Origin: an uncultured Ellagibacter sp. | GTDB lineage: Bacteria; Actinomycetota; Coriobacteriia; Coriobacteriales; Eggerthellaceae | Reading direction: 5' to 3' | Assembly: GCF_934643285.1 (NCBI RefSeq) | Contig: NZ_CAKUBT010000001.1 | Location: 62,001-126,000 of the forward strand | DNA: 64,000 nt | Part shown: piece by piece, positions 1-9,400 of the stretch | Layout of the letters: every line of letters starts with the position of its first letter | Position numbering within the stretch: the first letter of the stretch is position 1 | Made by a program: the position numbers and the translations under genes | The notes under the pieces: model-generated | Database searches by the model: none | The model's input: only the letters and a program-made list of their open reading frames with translations | Told to the model about the DNA's origin: nothing

Positions 1-1
1 G

Positions 2-124
2 AACGAGGGGCCGTGCGGGTGCGAGAAGGAGCAATCCGACGGGCCCGACGAGTTCGAGCTGGCGAAAAACCCCTTCGCGGCGCTTGCGAACTTCTCGTTC
101 GATTCCGACGAATCGGCCGATTAA
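2..124 (+). CDS. C-terminal end of an unidentified protein (partial at window edge)
   Basis: An open frame enters from the left edge and ends at TAA 122-124, giving about 40 residues. The tail has a Cys pair (GPCGCEKE) near its start, then an acidic stretch, and ends DSDESAD. A rho-independent terminator follows 24 nt after the stop, which supports this being the true end of a plus-strand gene. I do not recognise the family from this fragment, and the upstream part is outside the window. Confidence 0.55.
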   Translation, partial: NEGPCGCEKEQSDGPDEFELAKNPFAALANFSFDSDESAD

Positions 125-147
125 GCGTTCTCGCGTTCATTTTTTCA

Positions 148-179
148 GCGCGTCCGTCGAAATGGCGGGCGCGTTTTTT
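148..179 (+). terminator. Rho-independent terminator after the partial gene
   Basis: A 10-bp stem (149-158 with 164-173, two G-U pairs) closes a GAAAT loop and is followed by six T at 174-179. Confidence 0.8.
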
Positions 180-312
180 CTATCGGCTTCGAGCCCTCGT
201 TTCCCGAGGAGCGTCCTCTTAAGGCACTCTTCCGCCCCGAACCCTCGCGCGGGCACTTTGCCCCGATGCCCTTCTCTTCGCTTTCGTGCCGGGCTTCTTC
301 TCGTGTCTCTGC

Positions 313-1218
313 CTAGCTCATCTCTGCGTTCGAGAGGCCGCGCTCGGCGACTTCCATCCGCGCGAAGTCGATGAACCGCTTCTCCGCGCTGGTGAGCGCT
401 GCGTTTTCGGAGTAGACCATGTAGAAGGTGCGGTAGTTGTTCTCGTTCTCGATTTCAAGGCAGCACACGTCGAGCTGGTCGAATATGGCGAGCCGTGGCA
501 CGACCGCGATGCCGAAGCCGGCAGCCACCATGCCGGTGACCGTGTAGTCCTCGCGCTCCTCGGAAAGGTAGCGCACCGATACGCCGGCATCCGAGTACAT
601 CTTGTCAACCGTCTGGCGAAGCCCCGTCCCTGGGGCGAACCCGACCTGCGGGTAGCGTGCCGTCTCGATAAGGTTCACGCTGTCCTTTCGCGCTAGCTCG
701 TGGTCGTGGGGCGCGATGACGACGAGCTTCTGCTTCGCGACGGCGATATGCTTAAGCTCCTCGTTACCCACTCGCGAGCACAGTCCGATTCCCGATCGCC
801 CTTCCTCGATGTCGGCTGCCACCTCGGACGCTATTCCTAGCCGTAAATCGAACTTGCATTCCTCATCGGGAAAGGCCTGCTTGAAACGCGTGATCGCGTT
901 CGGGAGGAATATCGCGCCGAGGACGCGCATGAGCGAGATGCGCACGATGGAGGCGCCTCCTGCGATCGTGCGGGCGCGCGCCTTCCCGATGTCGAGCTCC
1001 TCGATTGCGCGGTCGACGTGCTTGAGGTACTCCTCGCCGGCAGGCGTGAGGCGAACCCCCCGCGCGGTGCGCTCGAACAGCTTGATTTCCGTGCGCGCCT
1101 CGAGTTGCGATATCGCGTAGGAAAGCGCCGGCTGGCTGATGAAGAGCTGCTTTGCTGCTGCGGTGTAGCTGCCGCAAGCCGCGAGCGTCTGAAAGTATCT
1201 CAAGTGGTCGAAATCCAT
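313..1218 (-). CDS. LysR-family transcriptional regulator
   Basis: A 301-residue protein with an N-terminal winged helix-turn-helix (about residues 3-60, including SQPALSYAISQLE and LTPAGEEYL), followed by a LysR effector-binding domain of normal length. I chose the ATG at 1218 (MDFDHLRYF) because AGGAAGG lies just upstream; an in-frame start 33 nt earlier would add an unconserved leader. It is divergent from the MFS transporter and hydrolase genes, the classic arrangement for a LysR protein that controls its neighbours in response to their substrate. The effector cannot be read from sequence. Confidence 0.93.
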   Translation of the reverse strand: MDFDHLRYFQTLAACGSYTAAAKQLFISQPALSYAISQLEARTEIKLFERTARGVRLTPAGEEYLKHVDRAIEELDIGKARARTIAGGASIVRISLMRVLGAIFLPNAITRFKQAFPDEECKFDLRLGIASEVAADIEEGRSGIGLCSRVGNEELKHIAVAKQKLVVIAPHDHELARKDSVNLIETARYPQVGFAPGTGLRQTVDKMYSDAGVSVRYLSEEREDYTVTGMVAAGFGIAVVPRLAIFDQLDVCCLEIENENNYRTFYMVYSENAALTSAEKRFIDFARMEVAERGLSNAEMS

Positions 1219-1468
1219 TGTTACAGACCTTCCTGATTGTCTTTGCGGCATTATCTTTATTGAATCTACCAGGTATTATCAATTTCTTTTATAGCTCCTC
1301 CATCCATTCTATTGGATTTGCACATTCGTGTTGCGAAATAATGCGCCCTGTCTCGCGACGGGCAACACGAAACAGGGGAGAGATACCGGCGGCAGGAGGG
1401 AAACGCACGACCGCCGACGCGCGCCCGTCCCCCTCGCGGCTGTGGCCGCAGAACCAAGGAGGGCATGC
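1219..1468. promoter_or_regulatory. Divergent control region between lysR and the MFS gene
   Basis: About 250 bp with an AT-rich core at 1245-1330. It contains ATTGA (1259-1263) and TCAAT (1279-1283) as an interrupted inverted repeat, and a second dyad ATCC/GGAT near 1310-1320. Either could be a LysR site. The MFS ribosome binding site AAGGAGGG is at 1456-1463. No clear -35/-10 pair could be fixed. Confidence 0.4.
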
Positions 1469-2782
1469 ATGGCAGCCTCAACGAAAACGCTCTCGAAAGA
1501 GCAAATCGCCAACCTATCCAAGCGGGAGAAGACGACGATCCTTATTGCGATCTTGTCGCTGTACTTCGTTGTCTGCTCGACGATGACCATCTCGCCGGCG
1601 TTGCAGACGCTCTACAACGCGTTCCCCGACTTCGACCGCACCACCGTCATGTACATCTACACGCTGCCTTCGCTCGTGGGCATCCCGGTGACTATCTTGA
1701 TCGGCCTCATCGCCGGCACCAAGGTGCGCTACCGCACCATCCTGCTTTCCGCGACGGCGCTCATGGTCGTCATGGGCGTGGCGCCGTTCTTCATCGACAA
1801 CCTCTACGCCATCCTCGCGTGCCGCTTCCTGTTCGGCATCGGCCAGGCTTCCTGCCTCGGCGTTGAGGTGAGCCTTATGTACATGTTCTTCTCGGGCAAG
1901 GAGCTCGCTCGCTACATGGGCTTCACTCAGGTCGCAGGCTCTCTCGGTAACATCGTGTTCATGCAGATCGGCGGCATTCTGGCCACGACCGGGTGGCATA
2001 TGGTCTTCCTTGCGTACCTCATCGTCACTGTCGCCTTCGTGCTCGTGCTGCTCTTCATGAAGGAGCCTGAGGTGAGCGCCCCCGAGAAGAAGGCGAAGAC
2101 CGCCGATTCCGCCGCAGGCGCCACTTCCGCCAAGAAGGACCGCATCCCGCTCGCTTCCTGGGTGTGCATCTTCCTTGTGTTCTTCTTCACCCTCGTGTTC
2201 CAGGGCCTGACTGTGAGCCTCTCCTCGCTCGTGAGCGAGCTTGGCATCGGCGACGCCGCCACGACCGGCACCCTCTCCTCCATCTCCATGGTGTTCGGCA
2301 TGGTTGTGAGCGCGTTCTTCGGCCCGATCTTCGGCGTGACCAAGCGCATCGGCGGCCGCGTGTTCTGCCTGTTCGGCATGGCAGTGGCGCTGCTCATCAT
2401 GATTACCATGCGCTCCTTCGTCGGCATCGCAGCCTCGATGTGCCTGTTCAGCTTCTTTGGTCTGCAGGTCATGATCAGCTCCATGGCGTCCGCCGCTAAC
2501 GGCGCGCCCGATTCTGTGAAGGGCAAGATTGGCGCCTTCTGCCAGACCGGCGTGAAAATCGCCGTGTTCATCGTGTCCTACTTCACCGCTGCCTCGCTCG
2601 CCGTGGCACCCGCGACCGGCCTGTACGCCTTTGCCCCTTCGGCCGCCCAGTACTCCGCCGACCTTTGGACGGGCGCGCTCCTCTGCATCATCTGCGGCGT
2701 TGTCGGAATCGTGGCGCTTGTGGTCAAGAAGGGCAAGGGCGCAAAGAGCGTCGAGGCTGAGACTGCAAGCGATGCCGCTTAG
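1469..2782 (+). CDS. Major facilitator superfamily transporter
   Basis: A 437-residue polytopic membrane protein with about 12 hydrophobic segments in two halves, joined by a Lys/Ala-rich cytoplasmic loop near residues 205-225. Motifs such as RFLFGIGQA and the repeated Gly-rich helices fit an MFS carrier. The start at 1469 is set by AAGGAGGG six nucleotides upstream; longer in-frame starts lack a binding site. The hydrolase gene begins 27 nt downstream, so the two are probably co-transcribed, and the divergent LysR gene is the likely regulator. The substrate is unknown; the pairing suggests an organic anion or ester that is hydrolysed after uptake. Confidence 0.9.
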   Translation: MAASTKTLSKEQIANLSKREKTTILIAILSLYFVVCSTMTISPALQTLYNAFPDFDRTTVMYIYTLPSLVGIPVTILIGLIAGTKVRYRTILLSATALMVVMGVAPFFIDNLYAILACRFLFGIGQASCLGVEVSLMYMFFSGKELARYMGFTQVAGSLGNIVFMQIGGILATTGWHMVFLAYLIVTVAFVLVLLFMKEPEVSAPEKKAKTADSAAGATSAKKDRIPLASWVCIFLVFFFTLVFQGLTVSLSSLVSELGIGDAATTGTLSSISMVFGMVVSAFFGPIFGVTKRIGGRVFCLFGMAVALLIMITMRSFVGIAASMCLFSFFGLQVMISSMASAANGAPDSVKGKIGAFCQTGVKIAVFIVSYFTAASLAVAPATGLYAFAPSAAQYSADLWTGALLCIICGVVGIVALVVKKGKGAKSVEAETASDAA

Positions 2783-2809
2783 CCCGTTTGAAGGAAAGAG
2801 ACGATTGGA

Positions 2810-3820
2810 ATGACTGAAGAAATGAACGAGGCGCCTTTCAAGGCCGTCGATATGTCCCAGTTCAAGCGCACCTATCTCGACATCCCCTATGCCGACGCGC
2901 ACGAGCGCGAGAAGCTTGACCTCGTGCTTCCCGACGAAGGCGAGGGCCCCTTCCCGGTGGTCGTCGCGGTGCACGGCGGCGCGTGGAAGTTCCGCTTCAA
3001 GCGCGCAGACAACATCGCGGGGCTCTTCCAGGCGGCATCGCAGGGCTACGCGGTTGCGAGCGTCGGGTACCGTTTGAGCTCGCATGCGAAATGGCCTGCC
3101 CAGGTCAACGACGTGAAGGCGGCGATTCGCTACCTTCGCAACCATGCCGATGAGTATCACCTTGACCCCAAGTGCGTGATCGTGTGCGGCAATTCCTCGG
3201 GCGGTCACATCGCACAGACCGTCGCCGCGACCAACGACGACATCGACTTCGAGGACTGCCTGCTCGGCGACTGCGGCGATTCCTCGGTCCAGGGCTGCTT
3301 CTCGATGTACGGCGTGTCCGACATCTACGTCTGCGAGCACCAGACGGGCCATCGCGATGACGGGGACAACCCGATGTCGCCTCCCGACCAAGTGATGGGC
3401 TTCTGCATCGTGGCCGAGCCAGAGGAGCGCTGCGACATGGCAAGCTCCGTGAAGGCCATCAAGCGCCGCCCCGACGGGGTGCCCCCGATGCTTATCCAGC
3501 ATGGCACGGGCGATCCGGTTGTCCCCTTCGAGCAGTCGGTGGCGCTCTACGAGACGCTGCAGGGCTTAGGTGACGGCGAGTGCATCGCCTATCGCTCCGC
3601 CGATCCGCATAAGGAATACGAGCTGCTCAAAGGCGAGCTTGCTGGCAAGCGTGCGGTTCTCGAGCTCGTCGAGGGCGCCGTGCACGGCGACGAGTGGTTC
3701 AAGAGCTCGCAGAACATGGACCGCTTCATCGATTTCGCCGACGAGATCTCGGGAATCGATCGCGGTGCCCATCCGCGCACGCCGCTTCCTGAAATCGAGC
3801 TTGTGCCGTCGTATCTGTAG
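2810..3820 (+). CDS. Alpha/beta-hydrolase (esterase/lipase type)
   Basis: A 336-residue cytosolic enzyme with no signal peptide. It has the oxyanion-hole motif HGGAW (residues 55-59), the nucleophile elbow GNSSGG (Ser129 in the GxSxG pattern), and a plausible Asp235 (GTGDPVVPF) and His292 (GAVHGDEW), completing a Ser-Asp-His triad. This matches the carboxylesterase group with an HGG motif (BD-FAE or hormone-sensitive-lipase-like). It follows the MFS gene by 27 nt and is followed by a terminator, so it is probably the last gene of a two-gene operon. The chemical substrate cannot be assigned. Confidence 0.88.
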   Translation: MTEEMNEAPFKAVDMSQFKRTYLDIPYADAHEREKLDLVLPDEGEGPFPVVVAVHGGAWKFRFKRADNIAGLFQAASQGYAVASVGYRLSSHAKWPAQVNDVKAAIRYLRNHADEYHLDPKCVIVCGNSSGGHIAQTVAATNDDIDFEDCLLGDCGDSSVQGCFSMYGVSDIYVCEHQTGHRDDGDNPMSPPDQVMGFCIVAEPEERCDMASSVKAIKRRPDGVPPMLIQHGTGDPVVPFEQSVALYETLQGLGDGECIAYRSADPHKEYELLKGELAGKRAVLELVEGAVHGDEWFKSSQNMDRFIDFADEISGIDRGAHPRTPLPEIELVPSYL

Positions 3821-3914
3821 GAAGGTTCGAGGCGTAGCGCTCCCGCGGGCTTTCAGGCCTGCGGGAGCTCCTAAACATGATGAGGCGCGGCTCTCTGTGG
3901 CTGCGAATAGGCGA

Positions 3915-3951
3915 GGGCGCGCGCTGCGTGAACGGTGCGCGCCCTTGTTTT
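3915..3951 (+). terminator. Terminator after the MFS-hydrolase operon
   Basis: Stem GGGCGCGC (3915-3922) with GCGCGCCC (3937-3944), extendable by wobble pairs, followed by TTGTTTT. A second strong hairpin without a T tract lies upstream at 3839-3868. Confidence 0.75.
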
Positions 3952-4015
3952 GTCGCGGTGTCTGCGATTTTCTGCGCATTATGTGGTAAGCTGAGGCGAA
4001 AACGCGCACAAGGCC

Positions 4016-4044
4016 TTGCGCCGCTTGTTTCTCTTTGCTATCAT
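4016..4044 (+). promoter_or_regulatory. Promoter for rpmF
   Basis: TTGCGC (4016-4021), 17-bp spacer, TATCAT (4039-4044). This places transcription start about 68 nt before the rpmF ATG. Confidence 0.6.
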
Positions 4045-4119
4045 ATCTCTTCGCGTGTTTACCCAGTGATAAGCGGGCGGTTCGGAAATCCGTCCGATGT
4101 TTTACAAAGGAGCTAGATC

Positions 4120-4299
4120 ATGGCAGTACCTAAGCAAAAAACGGGTCGTGCAAGCACCCATACTCGTCGCAGCGCTAACGACCGCATCGACGCACCTTCT
4201 CGTTCCGTGTGCCCGCAGTGCGGCGAAGTGAAGCTTCCGCATCGCGTGTGCCCGAACTGCGGCTTCTACAAGAACCGCGAAGTCATCGAGACCGAATAG
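4120..4299 (+). CDS. rpmF: 50S ribosomal protein L32
   Basis: A 59-residue protein starting MAVPKQKTGRAS, the standard L32 amino terminus, with a zinc-ribbon pair CPQC and CPNC about 17 residues apart. The ATG at 4120 follows AAAGGAG at 4106-4112. L32 is a structural protein of the large ribosomal subunit. The gene precedes plsX as in many bacteria, but a terminator-like hairpin lies between them. All four Cys are kept, so this is the zinc-binding form. Confidence 0.97.
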   Translation: MAVPKQKTGRASTHTRRSANDRIDAPSRSVCPQCGEVKLPHRVCPNCGFYKNREVIETE

Positions 4300-4352
4300 C
4301 GGCTTGCGGGCTCGCCGAGTCCGACCTAGCTTCTTAACATAGGCAAGCCTAG

Positions 4353-4398
4353 AGCCTCCCATTTCCGTGCGCCCTTGCGCGCGGACGGGAGGCTTTTT
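4353..4398 (+). terminator. Terminator or attenuator between rpmF and plsX
   Basis: Outer stem AGCCTCCC (4353-4360) with GGGAGGCT (4387-4394), an inner GC-rich stem (about 4365-4384), then TTTTT. It could set the ratio of rpmF to plsX transcripts. Confidence 0.8.
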
Positions 4399-4440
4399 CA
4401 CGAGGTGGGTGCAATCGCGTCTGCCGGATAGGAGTTCACC

Positions 4441-5508
4441 TTGGGAAGGAAATCTCGCGAACTGGCCGCTGCACGCGCTGCAGCCGAGGCGTTTCCCGGA
4501 ACCGTTCTTGCAGTTGACGCCATAGGCGGCGACAACGCGCCCTCCGTCGTGCTCGAAGGTGTCGCAGCAGCGCTTGAAGCCGATCCTGCGCTCAAGATCG
4601 TTTTGTGCGGGCCTGACGAGGTGGTGACCCCGTTCGCTGCGAGCCATGAGCGCTGCGAAGCGCACGTTACCACCCAGGTGATCGATATGGGCGAGCACCC
4701 CGCCCGCGCCGTGCGGCAGAAGAAGGACTCCTCGATCGTGGTCGGCTGCCGTTTGGTGAAGGAGGGCCAGGCAGCGGGCTTTTTCTCCGCAGGGTCTACG
4801 GGCGCATGCCTCGCCGCCGCGACCCTCGTGGTCGGGCGTGTGAAGGGCGTGCAGCGCCCAGCTCTCGCCATGCCCCTTCCCGCGCCGTCCCACCCGGTGC
4901 TTCTGTGCGATGTGGGCGCGAACGCCGACTGCAAGCCTGCCTACCTCGTACAGTTCGCCCGCATGGCGGGCATTTACGCCGAGCGCATCTTGGGTATCCC
5001 GAACCCGCGCATCGGCCTTCTCAACATCGGCGAGGAGGAGGAAAAGGGCAACGACCTCGCGATCAAGACGCATGCGCTCATGGCCAGGCAGGTGCCGGGC
5101 TTTGCGGGCAACGCTGAGGGACGCGATATCCTCACGGGCGATTTCGACGTTGTGGTGTGCGACGGCTTCACCGGCAATGTGACCCTCAAGACCATCGAGG
5201 GCACGTCGAAGGTGCTCTTCAAAATGGTGAAGGAAGCCATGATGTCGTCTGCGAAGGCGAAGATCGGCGCGCTTGCGCTCAAAAGCGAGCTCTACGAGCT
5301 GAAAGACCGCATGAGCGCCGACACCTACGGCGGTGCGCCACTTCTGGGCTGCAAAGGCGCCGTTGTCGTCGGGCATGGCTCCTCGAACGCGAAGGCGGTG
5401 AAGAACGGCATCCTCGTGACCGCCCGCACCGCCCGGGAGAACGTTTCTGAAATAATCGCGCAGACGCTCGCAGGCTCCGACGCAAATAATTCTGAACAGG
5501 TAGAATAA
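4441..5508 (+). CDS. plsX: Phosphate acyltransferase PlsX
   Basis: A 355-residue homologue of PlsX, which makes acyl-phosphate from acyl-ACP for phospholipid synthesis at the membrane. The signature VDAIGGDNAP lies near residues 25-34, about 20 residues later than in typical PlsX, so this protein has an N-terminal extension. The start is TTG at 4441, supported by AGGAG about eight nucleotides upstream. Later conserved blocks include FFSAGSTGA and VCDGFTGNV. The rnc gene follows after 51 nt. Many genomes place acpP between plsX and rnc; none is present here. Confidence 0.95.
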   Translation: MGRKSRELAAARAAAEAFPGTVLAVDAIGGDNAPSVVLEGVAAALEADPALKIVLCGPDEVVTPFAASHERCEAHVTTQVIDMGEHPARAVRQKKDSSIVVGCRLVKEGQAAGFFSAGSTGACLAAATLVVGRVKGVQRPALAMPLPAPSHPVLLCDVGANADCKPAYLVQFARMAGIYAERILGIPNPRIGLLNIGEEEEKGNDLAIKTHALMARQVPGFAGNAEGRDILTGDFDVVVCDGFTGNVTLKTIEGTSKVLFKMVKEAMMSSAKAKIGALALKSELYELKDRMSADTYGGAPLLGCKGAVVVGHGSSNAKAVKNGILVTARTARENVSEIIAQTLAGSDANNSEQVE

Positions 5509-5559
5509 ACGTTTAAGCAATCAGAAGACACGATAGGCGCAAGGTGGTCCGATATCAGC

Positions 5560-6450
5560 ATGTCGATGACTGAAGAACAGCAGGAAAAGCTCGCACGCGC
5601 CCAGGAAATCTTGGGCTATGAATTCAAACAGGAGCAGCTGCTCCTCTCGGCAATCACGCACCCTTCGGCGACGGAGGGCCGTCCGGTCAAATACTCCTAC
5701 GAGCGCCTGGAGTTCTTGGGCGACTCCATCGTGGGCGCCATCGTCGCGGCGATCGCGTTCGACAGCTTCCATGAGATCGACGAGGGCGGGCTCACCCGCA
5801 TCAAGGTGGCGCTCGTCGCAGGCTCGAGCCTGTCGGATGTGGCTGCGAAGCTCGGTTTCGCCGACATCATCGTGTTCGGCTCCTCTGAGACGGGCACGGG
5901 CAAGCGAGGCCTTCACTCCGCGCTCGAGAACGTCTACGAGGCAGTTGTTGCTGCGCTCTACCTCGACGGCGGAATCGACGCTGCGGTGAAGTTTGTGCGC
6001 CGCACGCTCATCCCGCATATGTCGCTCGATCTGGCCGCCCAGCCTGAAAATCCCAAGAGCGCCCTTCAGGAGAAGCTGCAGGAGGGCGGCATCACGCCGA
6101 CTTACAAGCTGATCGAGACGCAGGGCCCGCCGCACGACCGTACGTTCGTCGCTCAGGTCTACGCGGGTGACCAGGGACTTGCCCGCGGCACCGGTCGCAC
6201 GAAGAAGGAGGCCGAGAGCCAGGCTGCGAAGAGCACGCTCGCGCGCCTCGGCGAGTTCTTCGGGCTCGGGCTCACCGAGGAGGAGCGCGCCGCCAAGGAA
6301 GAGGCCGCGGCGCAGGCCAAGGCCGAGAAGGCAGCCGCCCGCGCTGCCGAAAAAGAAGCCGCAGCGCATGCGAAGGCTGAGAAGGCCTCCGAGCGCGCCC
6401 GCATCAAGGCGGAGAAGGAAGCCGCACGCCTTCAGAAGAAGCAGGGCTAG
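5560..6450 (+). CDS. rnc: Ribonuclease III
   Basis: A 296-residue double-strand-specific endoribonuclease that processes rRNA and other structured RNAs. The catalytic signature ERLEFLGDS is at residues 48-56, with the second acidic helix (ALENVYEAV) further on and a double-stranded RNA binding domain at roughly 160-235. Typical RNase III is about 225-240 residues. Here a tail of about 55 residues, almost wholly Ala, Lys, Glu and Arg, follows and is predicted to be a charged helix. The ATG at 5560 is preceded by AAGGTGG. The smc start lies 3 nt after the stop, so the two are coupled. Confidence 0.96.
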   Translation: MSMTEEQQEKLARAQEILGYEFKQEQLLLSAITHPSATEGRPVKYSYERLEFLGDSIVGAIVAAIAFDSFHEIDEGGLTRIKVALVAGSSLSDVAAKLGFADIIVFGSSETGTGKRGLHSALENVYEAVVAALYLDGGIDAAVKFVRRTLIPHMSLDLAAQPENPKSALQEKLQEGGITPTYKLIETQGPPHDRTFVAQVYAGDQGLARGTGRTKKEAESQAAKSTLARLGEFFGLGLTEEERAAKEEAAAQAKAEKAAARAAEKEAAAHAKAEKASERARIKAEKEAARLQKKQG

Positions 6451-6453
6451 CGA

Positions 6454-9400
6454 ATGCACCTCAAATCCCTCGTCCTCAAGGGCTTCAAGTCCTTTGCCGA
6501 CAGAAGCGCGCTCACGCTCGAGCCGGGCATCACGGCGATCGTGGGCCCGAACGGATCGGGCAAATCGAACATCTCGGATGCCGTGCTGTGGGTGCTCGGC
6601 GAGCGCAACGCCAAGCATCTGCGCGGACAGGCCATGGAAGACGTCATCTTCGCCGGCTCCTCCGCCCGACGCGCGGCGGGGCTTGCCGAAGTCGACTTGG
6701 TGCTCGACAACTCCGACGGCACGCTTCCCGTCGACTACGACGAGGTCGCGATCACACGCCGTATGTACCGCTCGGGAGAGAGCGAATACCTCATCAACGG
6801 CACGGTGGCGCGTCGCATGGATGTGCTCGACATTCTTCACGACTCGGGACTTGGGACGGGCACGCACTCGATCATCTCGCAGGGCAGCCTCGACTCCATA
6901 CTGCAATCGAAGCCCGAAGACCGCCGCGCGCTCATCGAAGAGGCCGCGGGAACGCTCAAGCATAAGCAGCGTAAGGCGAAAAGCGAGCGCAAGCTGGCCC
7001 AGATGGATCAGCATCTCGCGCGCGTGCGCGACGTGACCGCCGAGGTCGAACGTCAACTGAAGCCGCTCGAGCGCAAGGCGAAGCGCGCCCGCACCTACAT
7101 CGGGCTTTCCGCCGAGCTCTCCGAGCTGAAGCTCAAGCTTGCCGTCGATGACCTGCGCCAGCTACAGGAAAAGCACGCCGCCGCCACGGCGCGCGAGGAA
7201 GCCGTCGCTGCCGAGCTCGAGGCGAAGCGCGCGGAGATTTCGAACGCGGAAGCTGCCGCCGAGGCGCTGCAGGAAAAGATTCGCCAAGAGGGGGCGAGCG
7301 CCGGCGAGCTCACACGCCAGCATCGTCAGGCTTCGAGCGCCGTTGAGCGCATCGAGTCCGCTGAGCTCGTCATGCGCGAGCGCAAGCGTGCTGCCACCAG
7401 CCGTGCGGGCGAGCTGGCGGTGTCGCTCGAGGCGAACGCCGCTCGCACAAAGACTGCGCAAGCCGATCTTGACGCGGCAAACGCTCAGCTTGCAAGCGTG
7501 CAGGCCGAGCGTGCGCAAGCTGAAGAAAAGGTGTCGCGGCTCGCTGCCGACCATGCGGACGTAACGTCGAGGCGCGCCGAGACCGAAAAGCGCGCGACCG
7601 AGCTCGGCCGCGCGAGTCGCGATTTGGAATCGCGCATCAACTCGGCCCGCGCCAAGCACGCCGAGCTTAAAGAGGCCCTCACGAACGGGCTCGCGCACAT
7701 GAAGATCATCGAGGGGCATACCCAAGAGCTTACCCTTCAGTTCGACCGCGCCCAGGCCGAGGCTTCCCAGGCGGAGGCCCATGCCCGAATGCTTGCCGAA
7801 GAGCTCTCGGCGCTCGAGCAGGTCGAGAAGGAATCCCGCATGCACGTGGGCGAGGCTGTGCGCGCTGCCGAGGAGGCACGTGCCGCCCGCGACGAGGCGA
7901 GCGACGCCGAGCGCGCCTGCGCTGCCTCAATCGAGGCACTGCGCGAAGTTGAGCGGGCATCCGCGAAGGCCCAGGGCCCGGCGCTCGAATGGCTCGCGAG
8001 CAATGCTGCCGCCTTCGACGCCGCAGTCGCGCCGCTTTCCCACGAAATCTCTGCTCCCGAAGGGCAGGAGGCACTCGTCGAGCACCTTCTCGGCGCCGAC
8101 GTGGCAGCGCTCCTCGTGGCTGACGGGTTGCATGCGGCAAGCATGGTCGCCGCGCTCGCCGCCGAAGGGAAAAACGGCGAGGTGACGCTTGTCTTGCGCG
8201 ACGATGCGAACGGGGTCTCCATGCCTGATGCCTCAGCACGACCCGCGAACGCGTTGGGCCGGGCGCTTCTCGAGGGGCTTTCGTTCCCCGAGTCGTCCGC
8301 TCGTGCGGTTCGCGCGCTCCTCGGCGATGTCGTCGTGTGCGAAAACCTTGAGGAGGCGCTCGCTGCCCATGAGGCTGATACGCTCGGCCTGCGTTTTGCC
8401 ACGCCCGACGGGTGCATCGTGTGGCCGACGGGCAAGGTGGTCGCCGGTCGCCATGTCGACGACGGGGGACAGGGCGCCCTCGCGCGCGCTCGCAGGCTTG
8501 AGGAGCTTTCCCACGAGCTTGTCATTGCGAAGAAGGCGACGCAAAAGGCGAAGGAGGCTGCCGATACCGCCGACGCTGCCCTGCGCACGGCGCAAGGGGA
8601 AAGCCTCGCGAAAAGCCAGGAGCTCGCTGCCGCCAAGGGCAAGTCGGACGCCGCGCGCGCTGCTGCCGACGCCGCAGCGCAGAAGCTTACCTCGACTCGT
8701 CATGAACTTGAGAACGTCGAGCGGCAACGCTCGGAGGCGGAGCAGGTCATCGCAAAGGCCCGCCCCGACGTGGAGGAATATGCGCGCTTGGCCGATGAGC
8801 TCGGGCATGAACTGGAAGGCGTGAAGGAAAGTCTTGCCGCCGCGCTCGACGCCGCCGCTCCTTTGCGCGATGCCGCCCAGCAGGCAACTGATGCCCTCTC
8901 CGAGGCTAGGCTCGCCGCAGCGACGCTCGTGGAGCGTGAGACCTATACCATCCGCGTCCGCGATGCGCGCGCAGGAGAGCTCGCCCAGCTCGCCGCCCAG
9001 GCGAAGACGCAGCGTTTGGCCCATCGTGCGAAGGATCTTTCCGCCTCCCGCATCGAGCCTTTGCTTGCGGTGTTCGAGGAGCTCGCGCAGAGCGCCCGCC
9101 GCTGGACGGTCGACTTGGAGGACAAGGCAACGCAGGCGCAGGATTCCCAGTCGGGGCTGCATGCCCAGGCGAACGAGGCGCGCTCGAAGGCGCGCGCGGC
9201 TCACGATGCCTACGACGCGGCCAGTGAGCGCATGAGCGCTGCGCGTGTAGACAAGGGACGTTTGGAGGTGCAGGTCGAGGCCGCGGTCAACGAGATTGTC
9301 CACGGCTGCCGCACGCCGCTCGAGACGGCGCTCGCGTGTCCCGAGCTCGAGAACCGCCACGAAGTGGAGGACGCCGCCTTCAAGCTGCGCCGTCGCATCG

